Positions 1-8,247 are shown, counted from the stretch's first letter. The stretch is 64,000 nt of DNA from Hymenobacter telluris (GCF_017313265.1 NZ_JAFLQZ010000010.1:62001-126000), one strand, 5' to 3'. Program-made: numbers and translations. The notes: a model not told the origin generated them from the sequence alone.

Positions 1-561
1 CTTTACGCTAGCTGCACGGGAAAGGATGGCGGCGGTGCTGGCTTTTGGCTGCAACCGGGCTTTTTCGGCCTTCGCCAATGCTTCCGACGCTAAGTGGTGC
101 AGGTCGCGCACCAAGCCTTCCAAGTGGGCTTCCAAGCGCTGGCACTCCTGCCCGAGGCCGCTCACTTCCTTCTTCATTTCGGCAATCGTCTTTTCCGACT
201 GCTGATACGCGTCTTCTACCACGGCGCGGGCTTTTTGGCGGGCATCGGCTAGCAGTTGCTCGGCTTTGAGTTGGGCTTCCCGGATGCGCAATTCGGCGTC
301 GCGCTGGGCCTGCTCGGTGATGCTGTTACCGGTGTCTTCAGCGGTTTTCAGGGTGCGGTAGAGGCTGGTTTCCACTTCGCGCATCTTGCTTACGTCCTGG
401 GTGGCGTGGTCGAGCTTCACGCGCAATTCGCGGTTCTCGTCGCCCATTCGCTCCCACTGCTGCGAGAGGGTAACCAGAAAGGCTTCCACCTCTTCTTTAT
501 TGAGTCCCCGAAAGGCTTTTTCGAAGGTTTTCTGCCGGATATCGAGGGCGGTGATTTTCAT
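1..561 (-). CDS. DivIVA-like coiled-coil protein (C-terminus off window)
   Basis: Open frame from an ATG at 561 that runs off the left edge, so only the first 187 residues are seen. The N-terminus (MKITALDIRQKTFEKAFRGL, then NKEEVEAFL) matches the DivIVA/GpsB N-terminal domain, which binds curved membrane in better-studied families. After about residue 45 the protein becomes a long charged, Glu/Lys/Gln/Arg-rich coiled coil reaching the window edge. In Gram-positives DivIVA organises poles and septa; its role in Bacteroidota is not settled, so function stays at family level. A word-repeat inverted repeat (573-691) begins 11 nt upstream of the ATG and separates it from the co-directional WD40 gene. 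Confidence 0.82.
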   Translation of the reverse strand, partial: MKITALDIRQKTFEKAFRGLNKEEVEAFLVTLSQQWERMGDENRELRVKLDHATQDVSKMREVETSLYRTLKTAEDTGNSITEQAQRDAELRIREAQLKAEQLLADARQKARAVVEDAYQQSEKTIAEMKKEVSGLGQECQRLEAHLEGLVRDLHHLASEALAKAEKARLQPKASTAAILSRAASVK

Positions 562-572
562 GATTCAGTATC

Positions 573-691
573 AAGTAATGAGTAGGTAGTAATGAGTGTA
601 GAAGCGGGTGTTAGGCGTACGCAGCAGAATCGTTGAAAATCGAAATTCAACAACGGTCGTCTTGCTACTCAGTACTAGCTACTCACTACTA
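573..691. repeat. Intercistronic word-repeat hairpin E1
   Basis: Inverted repeat with arms 573-598 and 667-691, about 24 bp with three mismatches, around a 68-nt loop. Arms are made of 7-nt words of the type TAGTAGT/GAGTAGC. It fills the gap between the minus-strand WD40 gene and the DivIVA-like gene. The right arm covers the WD40 stop codon (679-681) and encodes its last residues (ISSE). On the coding strand the purine-richer arm comes first. Confidence 0.75.
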
Positions 692-1611
692 ATTTTCCAC
701 ACGGCCAGGCTACGGTCGTCGCTACACGAAACTAGCCGATTCTGGCTTGCCGGCCAAAACAACTTGTTGACGGAAGTGCCGTGTCCGGCGTGCCGCGCCC
801 GGTCTACCACGCGCAGCAAGGTGAGGGTTTCGGCGTCCCAGAGCTTGATGCTTTTGTCCATGCTGCACGTAGCCAGCAGTTGGCCGTCGGGCGAGAATTT
901 CAGGTGGTTGATGGTGAACAGGTGCGCCACAATGCTACGGTGCTCAAGGTAGCCGGCGGCCACGTCCCACACCCGCAAATGCGCATCACGGCCGGCCGTA
1001 AGCAGGTAGCGGCCATCGGGCGAATAGGCAGCGGTAAACACCGAGTTGGTACTGCCGCTGATGGTGTGCTTCACGGCCAAGGTATCGGCGTCCAGCACCC
1101 GAATCAGCCAATCGGAGCTGCCTATGGCTAGTTCCCCCCGGTTTTCGTGCAGCGTGAGGCAGCGCAGGCTTTTATCGGAGAGCCGCAGCAAGGTTTCCAC
1201 CCGAAAATCGGGGGCGCGCAGCACGGCCAGTGTCCCATCGGCCAGGGCTACGTACAGCCGCTGCCGCGCTTCGGAATACACCATATCGAAGATGGCCACG
1301 GGCGGCAAGGCGGTAGCAAAAACCAGCTTTTTCTCCAGCAAATCGATGGCCTGAATACCCTGGAAATTGTGACCCAGCAGCAACAGATTCCGCTCTGGCA
1401 GGTGCAGCAAGGCGTACACCGAGTTTTCCACCTTGGCTACCAGCTCGCCGTCTTGCTCGGCGGCATCGGCGCGCCAGGCTGCTACCAGGCCATCGGCCCC
1501 GCTGGAATAGAAGCTGGCGGCGCCCGGAGTACCCGCCAGGGCATACACACAGTCGCGGTGCCCGGTGAGGGCGGCGAGTTTCTGAACTTCGGGACGGTGC
1601 AACAGAGCCAT
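679..1611 (-). CDS. WD40 repeat protein
   Basis: 310 residues, the size of a single seven-bladed beta-propeller with little else. WD-type blade ends are visible: GRYLLTAGRDAHLRVWD, GQLLATCSMDKSIKLWD, NRLVSCSDDRSLAVWK, and a weaker N-terminal blade with GADGLVAAWR. No signal peptide, so probably cytoplasmic. WD40 propellers are protein-interaction scaffolds and the partner cannot be read from sequence. The gene diverges from the phosphopantetheinyl transferase gene. Its ATG lies 3 bp from a perfect 38-bp inverted repeat that carries a mirrored -7 promoter box, so its transcript may have almost no leader. Confidence 0.88.
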   Translation of the reverse strand: MALLHRPEVQKLAALTGHRDCVYALAGTPGAASFYSSGADGLVAAWRADAAEQDGELVAKVENSVYALLHLPERNLLLLGHNFQGIQAIDLLEKKLVFATALPPVAIFDMVYSEARQRLYVALADGTLAVLRAPDFRVETLLRLSDKSLRCLTLHENRGELAIGSSDWLIRVLDADTLAVKHTISGSTNSVFTAAYSPDGRYLLTAGRDAHLRVWDVAAGYLEHRSIVAHLFTINHLKFSPDGQLLATCSMDKSIKLWDAETLTLLRVVDRARHAGHGTSVNKLFWPASQNRLVSCSDDRSLAVWKISSE

Positions 1612-1614
1612 ACC

Positions 1615-1749
1615 GCGAAGGTAAGACAGTAGCGCGAAGCCTTTGCTTCGCGCACCGTTGCAGAAGGTGCAGAACAGGTATTATAGGCGGTGTGCCAGTC
1701 GGGTAATGTTTCGCGAAGCAAAGGCTTCGCGCTACTGTCTTACCTTCGC
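1615..1749. repeat. Perfect 38-bp inverted repeat with mirrored promoters
   Basis: Arms 1615-1652 and 1712-1749 are exact reverse complements. Each arm contains its own small hairpin (GCGCGAAGC, CTTT, GCTTCGCGC at 1632-1653), giving a REP-pair or BIME-like architecture. The outer 9 bp of each arm read TACCTTCGC outward, a variant of the Bacteroidota -7 box, and end 3-4 bp before the divergent start codons at 1611 and 1754. The element therefore supplies the same promoter sequence to both genes. Confidence 0.8.
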
Positions 1750-1753
1750 CGTT

Positions 1754-2410
1754 ATGCCCTTGCATTCCCTTACTCCCCTCTCCGAGCACGCCGCATTAGG
1801 CTTGTGGCGGCTGGAAGAAACCGTTGAAGACCTGTTTGCTACCGTGCCAGACCCCACCCATTACGCGGCCCTGCTACCCACCGGCCGCCACGCAGCGCGC
1901 GGCACGCAATGGCTGGCGGGCCGGGCGCTGGCGCACGAACTATTACGCGAGTTTACGCCCGCTCCGGCCCTACTTTCCAACGACCCCAACGGCCGCCCGT
2001 TCTTTGCGCAACTCCCTGATTTCGCGGTTTCTTTGTCGCACTCCGGCTGCTGGGTGGCGGGCGTGGTGGCCACGCACGGGCGAGTTGGCACAGATGTTGA
2101 ACTAGTCCGGGACAAAGCGCAACAGTTGGCACCGCGGGTTCTATCGGAAACCGAACGGGCCGACGCTGGCAACGAAGCAGTGAAATACAGTCTCTATTGG
2201 AGTGCCAAGGAGACGCTCTACAAGCTGCATAGTCGCCGGGGTCTGGTGTTTAAAGAGCAAATTCTACTCGACCCGTTTGGGCTGCGGGAGGCCGGTGTAC
2301 TGACGGGACACCTGCTCCTCGAAAACTCCCGCAGCCAACACCAGATCCATTACCAGCGCCTCACTCCCGATTACGTACTAACTTACTGCCTCAGTGAACT
2401 AGTGAGATAG
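1754..2410 (+). CDS. 4'-phosphopantetheinyl transferase superfamily protein
   Basis: 218 residues from the ATG at 1754; the frame is open further upstream, but that part lies in the inverted repeat. It moves 4'-phosphopantetheine from CoA to a Ser on carrier proteins. Seen: the LSHSGCWVAGVVA region ending in GTDVEL, where the Asp and Glu are metal ligands, and the downstream WSAKETLYKLHSRRG motif (WxxKEaxxK) typical of Sfp/AcpS-like enzymes. Length fits Sfp-type enzymes. Whether it serves fatty-acid ACP or a secondary pathway is not evident, because no carrier-protein gene is nearby. The last residues (SELVR) and stop are encoded by the arm of repeat E2. Confidence 0.88.
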   Translation: MPLHSLTPLSEHAALGLWRLEETVEDLFATVPDPTHYAALLPTGRHAARGTQWLAGRALAHELLREFTPAPALLSNDPNGRPFFAQLPDFAVSLSHSGCWVAGVVATHGRVGTDVELVRDKAQQLAPRVLSETERADAGNEAVKYSLYWSAKETLYKLHSRRGLVFKEQILLDPFGLREAGVLTGHLLLENSRSQHQIHYQRLTPDYVLTYCLSELVR

Positions 2411-2503
2411 TGAAATGGTGAGTTTGATGGGCAGATTGTTCAATCAGCCCAAACTCGCGCCATTAGAACGCCAAACTCACCACTTCACTATCTCACCATT
2501 TCT
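2396..2503. repeat. Intercistronic word-repeat hairpin E2
   Basis: Arms about 2396-2426 and 2471-2503 pair over 27 bp with two mismatches. They are built from 8-nt words (AGTGAGAT, AGTGAAAT, GGTGAGTT). The left arm contains the stop codon of the phosphopantetheinyl transferase; the right arm ends 9 nt before the next ATG. The loop contains GCCATTAGAACG, also present in the loop of E3. Confidence 0.78.
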
Positions 2504-2512
2504 CCTTCCCTC

Positions 2513-3124
2513 ATGTCTCTTCGCCGAATTTCTATTGTAGCGGCTGCGGCTTTGTTGTTTTGCACGGTGGCCGTGAGTGTGGCCCGTGCGCAGGGCAGCC
2601 GCACGGTTGATAACTTCAGCTTGAAAAACAGTGCCAACGCCGACGTGGCGCTGAGCAGCTACGCCAGTAGCAAAGCTGTAGTGGTGGTGTTCGTGAACCC
2701 CAACTGCGCCTTTACGCGGCTGTATCAGAGCCGGCTTTCGGCACTGAGCGCGCAATACGGCGGGCGCGGGGTACAGTTTCTGTTCATTGAAGCGCCCATC
2801 AACCTGGAAGCCAGCGCCGACGGCACCGACGCCGAGAAGCTGAAAATCAAAACCTCGGGCGGCGCCGACTTGCCTATGCTCAGCGACGAAGGCCAGAAAG
2901 TAAGCGCCTTGCTCGGAGCCACCAAAACCCCCGAAGCCGTGGTGCTCCAGCCGGTTGGCAATGGGTTTGCGGTGCGCTACAAGGGGGCTATTGATGATAA
3001 CCCACAAGTGGAAGGCTTTGCCAAAGAGCATTACCTCCAACAGGCCCTCGACAACCTGCTAGCCGGCCGCGCCGCCGGCGTACCCGATAAGCGCGCCGCC
3101 GGCTGCCTGATTAAGCGCAACTAA
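2513..3124 (+). CDS. Secreted thioredoxin-fold (redoxin/AhpC-TSA type) protein
   Basis: 203 residues with a Sec signal peptide (hydrophobic stretch about residues 8-25, cleavage near ARA-QG). The mature part looks like a peroxiredoxin/redoxin thioredoxin fold: VDNFSLKNSANADVALSSYA, then VVVVFVNPNCAFTRLYQSRL, a beta strand VQFLFIEAP, and a cis-Pro-like KTPEAVVLQP. Only one Cys sits at the usual active-site position (NPNCAF), so it lacks a CxxC and resembles the one-Cys redoxin family rather than a disulfide reductase. Probably periplasmic. The gene starts 9 nt after repeat E2 and is followed by a hairpin at 3159-3202. Confidence 0.78.
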   Translation: MSLRRISIVAAAALLFCTVAVSVARAQGSRTVDNFSLKNSANADVALSSYASSKAVVVVFVNPNCAFTRLYQSRLSALSAQYGGRGVQFLFIEAPINLEASADGTDAEKLKIKTSGGADLPMLSDEGQKVSALLGATKTPEAVVLQPVGNGFAVRYKGAIDDNPQVEGFAKEHYLQQALDNLLAGRAAGVPDKRAAGCLIKRN

Positions 3125-3158
3125 GCTCGTAAGCAACCATTCGCGTAGCCCGCAAAAA

Positions 3159-3202
3159 CAATGAAGCCCTTGACGCTCATGTAGTCGTCAAGGGCTTCAT
3201 TG
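3159..3202 (+). terminator. Hairpin after the redoxin gene
   Basis: CAATGAAGCCCTTGACG and its exact complement form a 17-bp stem with a 10-nt loop, 35 nt after the stop codon. There is no clean T-tract, so it could be a terminator or a 3'-end stabilising hairpin. Confidence 0.55.
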
Positions 3203-3223
3203 TTGATGCAAGGCCAGTGGGTT

Positions 3224-3328
3224 GATGTAGAGACGCGACACTTTGCGTCTTGTCGTTGCTGACGTTGATTACCTAGTGCCGTGCAAACGGCGCGGACGCT
3301 GAGACGCGAAGTGTCGCGTCTCTACATC
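3224..3328. repeat. Interspersed inverted repeat, GTAGAGACGCGACAC type
   Basis: Arms 3224-3250 and 3302-3328 pair over 27 bp with one mismatch around a 51-nt loop. It lies between convergent genes, ending 10 bp from the stop of the transglutaminase-like gene. From memory this sequence type is common in Hymenobacter genomes; only one copy occurs in this window. Confidence 0.7.
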
Positions 3329-3338
3329 GTTCTACTGG

Positions 3339-4217
3339 TTAGTCTTCCTCTTCGGGTTCCGCGGCTTCAGATGTGGTGGGCTCATCGGTGAGGATGGCGA
3401 GCAGCTTGTTTACCTCGGCGGCTTTGGCGGGCTCCTGGAGCTTCTCAAAGCTCAGTTGCAAGTTGCGCATGGCCCGGCGGACGATGTCAACGTGGGTACA
3501 GGGTTCGTAGAAAATGTCGTTGGGCGTGAGGTTGAGCTGCCCGATGTAATGCTCGATGTCGGTGCGTGACAGGACCAGGCCGCGGTTGTAGCAGTTGATG
3601 TAGAACGGCTCCACATCCAGGTCGTCGAGGCGATAGGTGAGCACGAACAGGTTGGGCAGGTTTACCCCGTAGATAGGCAGGTTCAGGCGCTGCGCTACCA
3701 GCAGGTAAATCACGCACAACGTAAGCGGATTGCCCCGGCGCGTTTCCAGCACCCGCTGCAACATGGAGTTGGCCGGCGAATGGAAGTTCTGGGTGTTGGC
3801 TGCGAATTTGTGCGTTTTAAACAGCACGTAGTTCAGCGCCTGTACCTGGTCGGCGGGGTGCATTTCAGGCTTGAGCAAGGTCCAGACTTCGAAGCGCAAC
3901 TGCTCGATAGCACGGTTGAGTACTTGCAAATCGGCATCGGGATACTGGTACGAGTTCAGTAGCCACATGCCTTCCATGAGGTTGTCGGAGCCGGAGTCGC
4001 GCCACACGCGCAGGCGCTGTTGCAGACCCTCAAACTGAAGGTTGTGAATCAGGTTTTCGAGGCGTTGCTGCTGCTGAGAATCCAGAGTTTCCTCCCACGA
4101 TTCTTCCAGAAACGGAATCAGACTTTCCCCCAGGGTTTGAATTTTCTCCTGAATCTGCGGGGCAACTTCGGGGTCGTCGAGCAGGGAGATAAGCGCTTTA
4201 ATTTCTTTGTTGGTCAT
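3339..4217 (-). CDS. SirB1/transglutaminase-like family protein
   Basis: 292 residues. The C-terminal half carries the SirB1 transglutaminase-like signature: LNYVLFKTHKFAANTQNF, NSMLQRVLETRRGNPLTLCV, IYLLVAQRLNLPIYGVNLP, and YINCYNRGLVLSR. The N-terminal 90 residues are helical and acidic, as in other members. The tail is an acidic EPEEED run. Family members are often annotated as SirB1 or TPR-plus-transglutaminase proteins of unknown biochemical role. No signal peptide. A TACCTTTAT sequence on the minus strand at 4264-4272 could be its -7 box. Confidence 0.78.
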   Translation of the reverse strand: MTNKEIKALISLLDDPEVAPQIQEKIQTLGESLIPFLEESWEETLDSQQQQRLENLIHNLQFEGLQQRLRVWRDSGSDNLMEGMWLLNSYQYPDADLQVLNRAIEQLRFEVWTLLKPEMHPADQVQALNYVLFKTHKFAANTQNFHSPANSMLQRVLETRRGNPLTLCVIYLLVAQRLNLPIYGVNLPNLFVLTYRLDDLDVEPFYINCYNRGLVLSRTDIEHYIGQLNLTPNDIFYEPCTHVDIVRRAMRNLQLSFEKLQEPAKAAEVNKLLAILTDEPTTSEAAEPEEED

Positions 4218-4523
4218 GTACGGGTAAGCGAGGCCTGGCAGCGTGAGGCGGCCTAGAAGACAAATAAAGGTAAATAGCCAAGCCGTATTGATGCCAGCTA
4301 TTAAAGATCAACCAGACAAGTAGGGTGGAATGTTCAATTACAGGCAGTATGTGCTGTATTTCTCGATTAAAAGCAACTTAACAGGCGGCCGTCATTCCGA
4401 GCTTGCCGAGGAATCTCGCGTGCTGATGTTAGGGTTACTACAACATCAGCACGCGAGATTCCTCGGCAAGCTCGGAATGACGTTCTTATTGGTTTGTTGT
4501 AAGCAGTTCACCCTCCAAAGAAC
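4218..4523. other. 306-bp gap holding one hairpin repeat
   Basis: Lies between the starts of the transglutaminase-like gene and the end of the poxB-type gene, both on the minus strand. It holds the 91-bp GTCATTCCGAGCTTG repeat at 4391-4481 and a possible minus-strand -7 box at 4264-4272. I see no credible ORF or RNA gene. Confidence 0.6.
4391..4481. repeat. GTCATTCCGAGCTTG hairpin repeat, copy 1
   Basis: Arms 4391-4430 and 4442-4481 are a perfect 40-bp inverted repeat with an 11-nt loop. It shares the core GTCATnCnGAGCTTG...GAnGnATCTC with copies at 42036-42136, 42901-42986 and 55520-55619. Confidence 0.85.
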
Positions 4524-6251
4524 CTACCGGAACAAGTTGGTTTTGGCCATGTCTACCAGCTCGCCGCCGCGGCCACTCATCAGGGCTTTGAGAGCGTAAA
4601 TGCTGAAGCCTTTCACCTGACTGGCATCGATGGTGGGCGGCATGGAAAGCTCAGTGCGCTTCACCACGGCATCAAGCAACACGGGGCCGGGGTGAGCCAG
4701 CATTTCGGCTACGGCGGCGGGCATTTCGGCGGGGTCGGTTACGCGGATGCCGTGCAAGCCGGCGGCTTCGGCCAGCGCCGCGAAATTCGGGTTATCGAGG
4801 GCCGTACCGTACTCCAGAATGCCGTTGGCCTTCATTTCCAGCTCCACGAAACCCAGGCTGGCGTTGTTGTAGACCACAATCTTAACGGGCAATTTAAGCT
4901 GGCGGATGGTCAGTAGCTCACCTAATAGCATGGCCAAGCCCCCGTCGCCGGCCATAGCAATTACCTGGCGGCCGGGGTGCGTGAGCTGGGCACCAATGGC
5001 CTGCGGCATAGCATTGGCCATACTGCCGTGGTTGAAGGAGCCAATCAGCCGCCGCTGCCCATTGAAACGCACGTAGCGGGCGGCCCAGATGGTAGGCGTA
5101 CCCACGTCGCAGGTAAAAATAGCGTCTTCGGCAGCTTGCTCATTCAGCAGGCGGGTCACGTACTGCGGATGCATGCTGGTGTCGCCGGGCTCCCCGATGG
5201 CCAGCTCGTCCAGGTCTTTGCGCGCTTCCTGGTAGTTGTCGAGGGCTTTCTCAAGGTGGGTACGGTCCTGCTTGTGGTTGAGCAACGGCAACAGCGCCCG
5301 AATGGTAGCCGCTACGTCGCCAACCAGCCCTACTTCCACCCGCACGCGGCGGCCGATATGCTCCCCGCGCACATCCACCTGCACGTTGCGGGCCTCCTGG
5401 GGCAGGAACTGGGTATAGGGGAAATCGGTACCCAACAGCAGCACAGAGTCAGCATCCATGAGGGCGTGGTAGCCAGAGGTGAACCCCAGCAAGCCACTCA
5501 TGCCCACGTCGTAGGGGTTGTTGGGTTCCACGTATTCTTTGCCGCGCAAGGCGTGCACGATGGGGGCACCCAAGGCTTCGGCTACTTGCAGCAGCTCGGC
5601 ATGCGCTTCGGCGCAGCCTGCCCCGGCCATGATGGTTATTTTCTCGCAAGTGTTAAGCAGGTCGGCAGCGGCGCGTAGGTCTTCCGTAGCGGGTACCAGG
5701 GTGGCTTTGTTGCGCAGGATGGGCAGGCGAGGCGCCGGTACATCGGGCACGTCGAGGTGGGTTACGTCGCCGGGCACCACCAGCACCGCCACGCCGCGCT
5801 GGCTGAGGGCCGTTTGAATGGCGGCTTCGGTCATGCGCACCGCCTGGCTGGGCTGCGAGAGTAATTCGCAGTAGGCGCTGCACTCCTTGAACGTGGTTTC
5901 GGGGTGAGTTTCCTGGAAGTAGCCCGTCCCGATTTCGATGCTGGGAATTTGAGCGGCCAGGGCCAGCACTGGCACGCGGCTGCGGTGGCAGTCGTAGAGG
6001 CCGTTGAAGAGGTGGGTGTTGCCGGGGCCGCACGAACCCGCACACACCGCCAGGGAATTGGTGAGGTGCGCTTCGGCGCCGGCGGCAAACGCGCCGGCCT
6101 CCTCGTTGCGCACATGAATCCATTCAATGCCTTCCCGCGCCCGAATTACGTCGGTGATGCCGTTGAGCGAGTCGCCGACCACGCCGTACACGCGCGTCAC
6201 GCCGGCCGCCATGATGGTATCCACTATAATTTCCGCTACCGTTTTCGTCAT
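4524..6251 (-). CDS. poxB: ThDP-dependent pyruvate dehydrogenase (quinone)/PoxB-like
   Basis: 575 residues, close to the 572 of E. coli PoxB. It would oxidatively decarboxylate pyruvate to acetate and CO2 and pass electrons to quinone at the membrane. Seen: N-terminal Pyr domain with the catalytic Glu region (HVRNEEAGAFAAGAEAHLT), CAGSCGPGNTHLFNGLYD, the central domain (MAGAGCAEAHAELL), and the ThDP-binding motif GDGGLAMLLGELLTIRQLKL followed by VYNNASLGFVELE. The C-terminus (LKALMSGRGGELVDMAKTN) is compatible with the lipid-activated tail of PoxB. Other ThDP oxidases such as pyruvate oxidase or acetolactate synthase are less likely. Bounded by intergenic repeats on both sides, so probably its own transcript. 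Confidence 0.88.
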   Translation of the reverse strand: MTKTVAEIIVDTIMAAGVTRVYGVVGDSLNGITDVIRAREGIEWIHVRNEEAGAFAAGAEAHLTNSLAVCAGSCGPGNTHLFNGLYDCHRSRVPVLALAAQIPSIEIGTGYFQETHPETTFKECSAYCELLSQPSQAVRMTEAAIQTALSQRGVAVLVVPGDVTHLDVPDVPAPRLPILRNKATLVPATEDLRAAADLLNTCEKITIMAGAGCAEAHAELLQVAEALGAPIVHALRGKEYVEPNNPYDVGMSGLLGFTSGYHALMDADSVLLLGTDFPYTQFLPQEARNVQVDVRGEHIGRRVRVEVGLVGDVAATIRALLPLLNHKQDRTHLEKALDNYQEARKDLDELAIGEPGDTSMHPQYVTRLLNEQAAEDAIFTCDVGTPTIWAARYVRFNGQRRLIGSFNHGSMANAMPQAIGAQLTHPGRQVIAMAGDGGLAMLLGELLTIRQLKLPVKIVVYNNASLGFVELEMKANGILEYGTALDNPNFAALAEAAGLHGIRVTDPAEMPAAVAEMLAHPGPVLLDAVVKRTELSMPPTIDASQVKGFSIYALKALMSGRGGELVDMAKTNLFR

Positions 6252-6398
6252 GTCCCTTGGGTTTTAATTCCGAAGGCTATACGAGGGTTGAGGCGTTGGG
6301 GGCGAGGTATTACCGGCTTGGTTCAGCGACTTTCCCGCAGATGACGCAGCAGTTTTCGCAGAAGACGCAGACTGTTCTGATAGGTTTCGAGCGGCAGC

Positions 6399-6851
6399 TC
6401 AACTGACGCTTTTCCGCATGCACACGCTGTTGTCGATACCTACGTACTGCCCGTAGTTGGGCGTAAGCTTGTAGCCGCTTTTCTCGTAGAGCCTGATTGC
6501 TTCGGGTTGCTTTTTGCCGGTTTCCAGCACGCAGGCAGCATATTCCAGCTCCTGCGCCCACCGTTCCAGCTCGGCCAGTACCGCGCCCGCCACGCCCTGC
6601 CCCCGGTGCGCAGGCAGCACGTACATCCGCTTGATTTCCACGGCGTCGGGGGCAAATTCCTTGAACGCCCCGCAGCCTATAGGCTCTTCATCCTGGTAGG
6701 CTACCACCACGTGGTTGATTTTATCAATCTTATTGAACTGAGCGTAGAAGCCGTGGTCGGCTCCGTCACGGATGGCCAGGTCCTGGTCGAGCAGGGCTAC
6801 CAGGGTACGGAAATCGGGATTCTCGGAAGTGGAGCGGACGAGCCGGAGCAT
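6399..6851 (-). CDS. GNAT family N-acetyltransferase
   Basis: 150 residues, a single GNAT domain. The acetyl-CoA site motif is visible as IKRMYVLPAHRGQGVAGAVL, followed by ELEYAACVLETGKKQPEAIR and LYEKSGYKLTPNYG, the usual C-terminal GNAT pattern. The substrate cannot be inferred. The 147-bp gap to the next gene contains a short CTGCGTCTTCTGCG-type direct repeat (about 6338-6374). Confidence 0.88.
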   Translation of the reverse strand: MLRLVRSTSENPDFRTLVALLDQDLAIRDGADHGFYAQFNKIDKINHVVVAYQDEEPIGCGAFKEFAPDAVEIKRMYVLPAHRGQGVAGAVLAELERWAQELEYAACVLETGKKQPEAIRLYEKSGYKLTPNYGQYVGIDNSVCMRKSVS

Positions 6852-6922
6852 AAATAGCTAGGATAAAGCTGCTGATAGCCGAAGAAAGCTACTTAGCGCG
6901 AAATAAGCACACCACCACTACA

Positions 6923-7399
6923 CTAACCCAACAGCCCAGCTACGCCTTTCACGTTCAGCCGGGCAAATTTCTTGACCCGCTCAAATTTCGCGGTGGTTTC
7001 TGTCAATACTTCGTCTTCGGGTTGTTTGGCAGGAACATGGGTATGTAGTAGTTCGAATACTGACCCGGCAATATCTATGTAGCCCAGAATGAGCAGGTAG
7101 AGTTGTTTCTTCTGGTCTTCGGAGTAGCCTTTGGTCCGGATGGCTTTTACCAGCGTATCCAATTGCGCGGTTTCGTCGGTGTACAGGTCGCGCAGGGCAT
7201 TGCGGGAAGCGTGGTAGGTGGCTAGTTGTTCCTCCGTGGCGGTGTGGCTGGCGAAAGGAAACGCCTCTACAAAAGCAGTGGCCGCCAGAAAGCTTTTTTC
7301 GGCAGCATATACGGTCAGCAAATGCTTCTGCAAGCTGGTCCACAAGCCAGTTCGGGCCTTTTCGAAGGCGGCAGTATTCGGTTCGTTCACGGTTGGCAC
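6923..7399 (-). CDS. Hypothetical alpha-helical protein
   Basis: 158 residues, predicted from composition to be almost entirely helical, with no signal peptide or membrane segment. I do not recognise the family. The start is a GTG at 7399 (second GTG in frame at 7390). A TACCTTTGC box on the minus strand at 7415-7423 lies 15 nt upstream, giving a very short leader. It sits between the GNAT and DinB genes on the same strand. Confidence 0.7.
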   Translation of the reverse strand: MPTVNEPNTAAFEKARTGLWTSLQKHLLTVYAAEKSFLAATAFVEAFPFASHTATEEQLATYHASRNALRDLYTDETAQLDTLVKAIRTKGYSEDQKKQLYLLILGYIDIAGSVFELLHTHVPAKQPEDEVLTETTAKFERVKKFARLNVKGVAGLLG

Positions 7400-7414
7400 C
7401 CTACAAGTTGAGCG

Positions 7415-7423
7415 GCAAAGGTA
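7415..7423 (-). promoter_or_regulatory. -7 box TACCTTTGC
   Basis: Exact match to the Bacteroidota -7 consensus TAnnTTTG on the minus strand, 15 nt before the GTG start at 7399. Confidence 0.55.
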
Positions 7424-7468
7424 AGCGGCCGGGTTGTGTCGTGCGTTGCCTACTTACCCCTTACCAGC

Positions 7469-8041
7469 TTACTTGGAATTGCGGCCCAGATATTCGTCGG
7501 TGAAATGCGCCCGGTGCGGCTCCTGCGCAAACTTCCCGGCGTTGTACCCGGCCGACGTACCACGCGGAATCGACAACGACTGCCACTGCCCCGCTCGCAC
7601 CAGCTTCCCGATGAATACAATTTGCCCAACGTGGTACGGGTAGTGCGCCAGCTGCCGGTTGATGGCCTCCGTGATGGTGTGCCCCTGGTTTCGGATATAT
7701 ACCAGCTGCTGCCAGTTGGCGGGCGTAAGTGAATCGAGGGCCGCCAGCAGGCAGCTCCAGCCCGCTTCCCAGCACGCCAGCACCTCAGCCCGCGTGTTCA
7801 GGTCGTTATCAAACTCGGCTTCGCGCTGCCGCCAAGGCTTCTCACCGTCGGTGGTCAGGAAATCGGTCCAGCGGGACAACATATTGCCCCACAAATGCTT
7901 CACGATAATGGCTACGCTATTGCATTCGGGGTTGGGCTGCCAGAACAGCGCCTCGTCAGGCAACTGGGCAAACGTCTGGTCGCCGAGCAGCTTGTAGTAT
8001 TCGAACTGCTTGCGGGCACTGAGGAGGTAGTCGGTATCCAT
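7469..8041 (-). CDS. DinB/DUF1572 family protein
   Basis: 190 residues from the ATG at 8041. The frame stays open upstream, but that part lies in a 41-bp tandem repeat and is not protein-like. Seen: N-terminal helix ARKQFEYYKLLGDQTFAQLP, the putative metal-site histidines in SVAIIVKHLWGNMLSRWTDF and RQLAHYPYHVGQIVFIGKL, as in DinB-like four-helix-bundle metalloproteins (DUF1572). These are often bacillithiol- or mycothiol-dependent transferases or of unknown function. The C-terminus ends in FTDEYLGRNSK. Confidence 0.8.
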   Translation of the reverse strand: MDTDYLLSARKQFEYYKLLGDQTFAQLPDEALFWQPNPECNSVAIIVKHLWGNMLSRWTDFLTTDGEKPWRQREAEFDNDLNTRAEVLACWEAGWSCLLAALDSLTPANWQQLVYIRNQGHTITEAINRQLAHYPYHVGQIVFIGKLVRAGQWQSLSIPRGTSAGYNAGKFAQEPHRAHFTDEYLGRNSK

Positions 8042-8075
8042 GAAGAAAGAAGATAGGCGCTGCGTTTCCCGGCCG

Positions 8076-8247
8076 GAAGTGCTTGAAAATAAATACATCC
8101 GGCCACTTCCACTGGGGAAGTGCTCCAAAACAGTTGTATCCGAGCACTTTCGCAATGGAAATACTCGGATACGATTACATCCGGCCTCTTCCATTGTGAA
8201 AGTGCTTGGATGTAATCGTATCCGGCCTCTTTCCCACCGGAAGCAGC
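8076..8247. repeat. 41-bp tandem repeat array
   Basis: GAAGTGCT-type unit starts recur at 8076, 8117, 8158, 8199 and (degenerate) 8240, an exact 41-bp period over four full units plus a fragment. Each unit contains a block such as GGATGTAATCGTATCC or its reverse complement GGATACGATTACATCC followed by CCGGCC, so units also alternate in orientation. The array lies immediately upstream of the DinB gene and downstream of the small ORF at 8310-8522. Confidence 0.8.
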
